Source of the DNA: Heyndrickxia sporothermodurans
GTDB taxonomy: Bacteria; Bacillota; Bacilli; Bacillales; Bacillaceae_C
Reading direction: 5' to 3' (one strand)
DNA: 12,948 nucleotides
NCBI RefSeq assembly: GCF_016785185.1
Contig: NZ_JAEKDY010000101.1
The notes beneath the pieces were generated by a model. The model was not told where the DNA came from. It searched no databases and was given only the letters and a program-made list of their open reading frames with translations. Shown one piece after another: positions 12,314 through 12,948 of this stretch; within the stretch, counting starts at the first letter, position 1; every line of letters starts with the position of its first letter. Made by a program: the position numbers and the translations under genes.

Positions 12314-12346
12314 AAAAAAAAGGGAAAGAGAATGTTCTCTTTCCCT
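12314..12346. terminator. Hairpin after the methyltransferase gene, A-tract on the left
   Basis: AGGGAAAGAGA (12321-12331) pairs perfectly with TCTCTTTCCCT (12336-12346) around a 4-nt loop. AAAAAAA precedes it and GCTAAG follows, so the U-tract is on the minus-strand transcript. It is a minus-direction terminator or an mRNA 3' stabiliser for the methylase message. Confidence 0.6.
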
Positions 12347-12366
12347 GCTAAGAAGGGGGAATGAAA

Positions 12367-12630
12367 GTGAATATTTACATTTTAAATGGTTTCACTGAAT
12401 ACAGTAAATGCTATGAATTAAGTTCTTTTGGGGATGCTTTTCTACATTTCCAAGATGCGAAGGATGAAGCTGAAAAAAAGATTAATCACATATTACAGGA
12501 ATTTGACGTTGATAAAGAATCTGAAATGGAAGTCACAGAGGATGAAGAATCATTTTTTGTTTCAATCTTTAGTGAAGGAAATATACGTTTGGAAATATCT
12601 ATATTTAAAAAGGAATTACCAGTTACTTAA
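12367..12630 (+). CDS. Hypothetical acidic protein (87 aa)
   Basis: No family is recognised. The protein is small and acidic, with an N-terminal strand (NIYILNGF), a long helix (GDAFLHFQDAKDEAEKKINH), a very acidic loop (KESEMEVTEDEE) and C-terminal strands. Its acidity recalls DNA-mimic proteins, but that is only an impression. GTG at 12367 is preferred because AAGGGGG (12353-12359) lies 7 nt upstream. The in-frame ATG at 12361 would add two residues but sits one base from that site. A strong hairpin begins 6 nt after the stop. Confidence 0.55.
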   Translation: MNIYILNGFTEYSKCYELSSFGDAFLHFQDAKDEAEKKINHILQEFDVDKESEMEVTEDEESFFVSIFSEGNIRLEISIFKKELPVT

Positions 12631-12688
12631 AAAAAGCCTACAAAAAGAGTGTCTTGATCCTTCGGGAAATGACACTCTTTTTGTAGGC
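12631..12688. terminator. Very stable hairpin with UUCG loop, A-tract on the left
   Basis: GCCTACAAAAAGAGTGTC (12636-12653) is matched exactly by 12671-12688, an 18-bp stem. The apex TCC-TTCG-GGA is a C(UUCG)G tetraloop. AAAAA and upstream As lie on the left, AAAAGG on the right, so the classical terminator direction is the minus strand. Confidence 0.65.
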
Positions 12689-12752
12689 AAAAGGTTAAAA
12701 ATTTTTCCTAAGTAGGAGAAAATTTATTTTTTGATTAAGTGAATGCGTGGTT

Positions 12753-12790
12753 GAAAGTAGAATCATAATTGATGATTCTACTTTCTTTTT
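12753..12790 (+). terminator. Intrinsic terminator
   Basis: GAAAGTAGAATCAT (12753-12766) and ATGATTCTACTTTC (12772-12785) form a perfect 14-bp stem with a 5-nt loop, followed by TTTTTAGCTTTTT. It ends plus-strand transcription of the cassette. The 120 bp between the last gene and this element hold only the preceding hairpin and no supported gene. Confidence 0.85.
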
Positions 12791-12842
12791 AGCTTTTTCT
12801 AAGATGCATTTTTTATTATATGAGTCAATTTCATAATTGCTC

Positions 12843-12900
12843 TTTTTAAAAATACAGAATCCTACAGAATTTCTAAAATATATTTTTAAAAACAGAAATC
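12843..12900. repeat. Short direct repeats in an AT-rich gap
   Basis: TTTTTAAAAATACAGAATC (12843-12861) recurs with one deletion and one insertion as TTTTTAAAAACAGAAATC (about 12883-12900). TACAGAAT also occurs twice exactly 10 bp apart (12853 and 12863), one helical turn. They could be binding sites for a regulator or replication protein, or simply low-complexity drift. Confidence 0.35.
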
Positions 12901-12946
12901 ATGCTACTTGTTGCTGATTTAATTGTACATTAATTCGGTCTGCGGC
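12899..12946 (-). CDS. Possible C-terminal tail of a minus-strand gene entering from the right edge
   Basis: From the right edge the minus strand reads AADRINVQLNQQQVA and stops at 12899-12901. The other two minus frames hit stops in the same stretch. Fifteen codons are too few to identify a product, and no terminator clearly belongs to it. Confidence 0.25.
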   Translation of the reverse strand, partial: AADRINVQLNQQQVA

Positions 12947-12948
12947 TA

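Noticed and set aside
12428..12715. 95-codon frame overlapping the acidic 87-aa gene
   Set aside because: Out of frame with a better-supported gene, no ribosome binding site, and it runs through an 18-bp perfect hairpin.

Overview
The window looks like accessory DNA (plasmid or integrated mobile element) of a spore-forming, low-GC Gram-positive bacterium, most likely a Bacillaceae member. The pointers are the AT-rich sequence, strong AAGGAGG-type ribosome binding sites, the use of TTG and GTG starts, Gram-positive style surface proteins (signal peptides, bacterial SH3 repeats, PKD-like repeats), a Spo0E-like small protein and an IS66-family insertion sequence end. No replication initiator, relaxase or integrase lies inside the window, so the type of replicon is not settled.

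Layout. (1) Bases 1-210 are the right end of an IS66-type element: the last 53 codons of its transposase and the terminal inverted repeat. (2) Bases 211-7946 form a surface-structure locus read left to right. It starts with a promoter-like extended -10 sitting on a perfect 36-bp palindrome. Then come a GspF/TadC-like inner-membrane platform protein, two almost identical 47-49 aa pilin-like peptides, a TadE-like pseudopilin, and a second pseudopilin-like protein fused to an M23 (LytM-type) peptidoglycan hydrolase domain. After a likely internal promoter follow three exported proteins: a four-SH3-repeat protein, a membrane-anchored paralogue of its N-terminal domain, and a 1094-residue adhesin-like protein with seven PKD-like repeats. 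A clear terminator closes this block. The assembly ATPase and second platform protein of a Tad machine are not here; they may lie left of the IS or elsewhere in the genome. (3) Bases 7971-8518 hold a lone 163-aa protein with a possible ribbon-helix-helix segment, followed by a terminator. (4) Bases 8540-8865 have the full architecture of a type I toxin-antitoxin locus: promoter, 5' hairpin, hairpin sequestering the Shine-Dalgarno, 49-aa hydrophobic peptide, and a convergent antisense RNA with its own promoter and terminator. (5) Bases 8919-10122 hold a paralogous 30-aa membrane peptide translationally coupled to an excisionase-like helix-turn-helix protein, a Spo0E-like peptide and two conserved-type hypothetical proteins. 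(6) Bases 10123-10786 are non-coding or decayed, with a bidirectional terminator and a nested inverted-repeat region that could be a replication or transfer site or a MITE-like element. (7) Bases 10787-12630 hold small accessory genes and a compact solitary DNA methyltransferase, each followed by a strong hairpin. A final hairpin terminator and a possible minus-strand gene tail end the window.

How it may work together (inference): the first block would build or decorate a thin pilus-like fibre, with the M23 domain opening the peptidoglycan for it and the SH3 and PKD proteins binding wall or external surfaces. The second half is typical plasmid, phage or ICE accessory cargo: addiction module, small regulators, orphan methylase and a modulator of host sporulation signalling.
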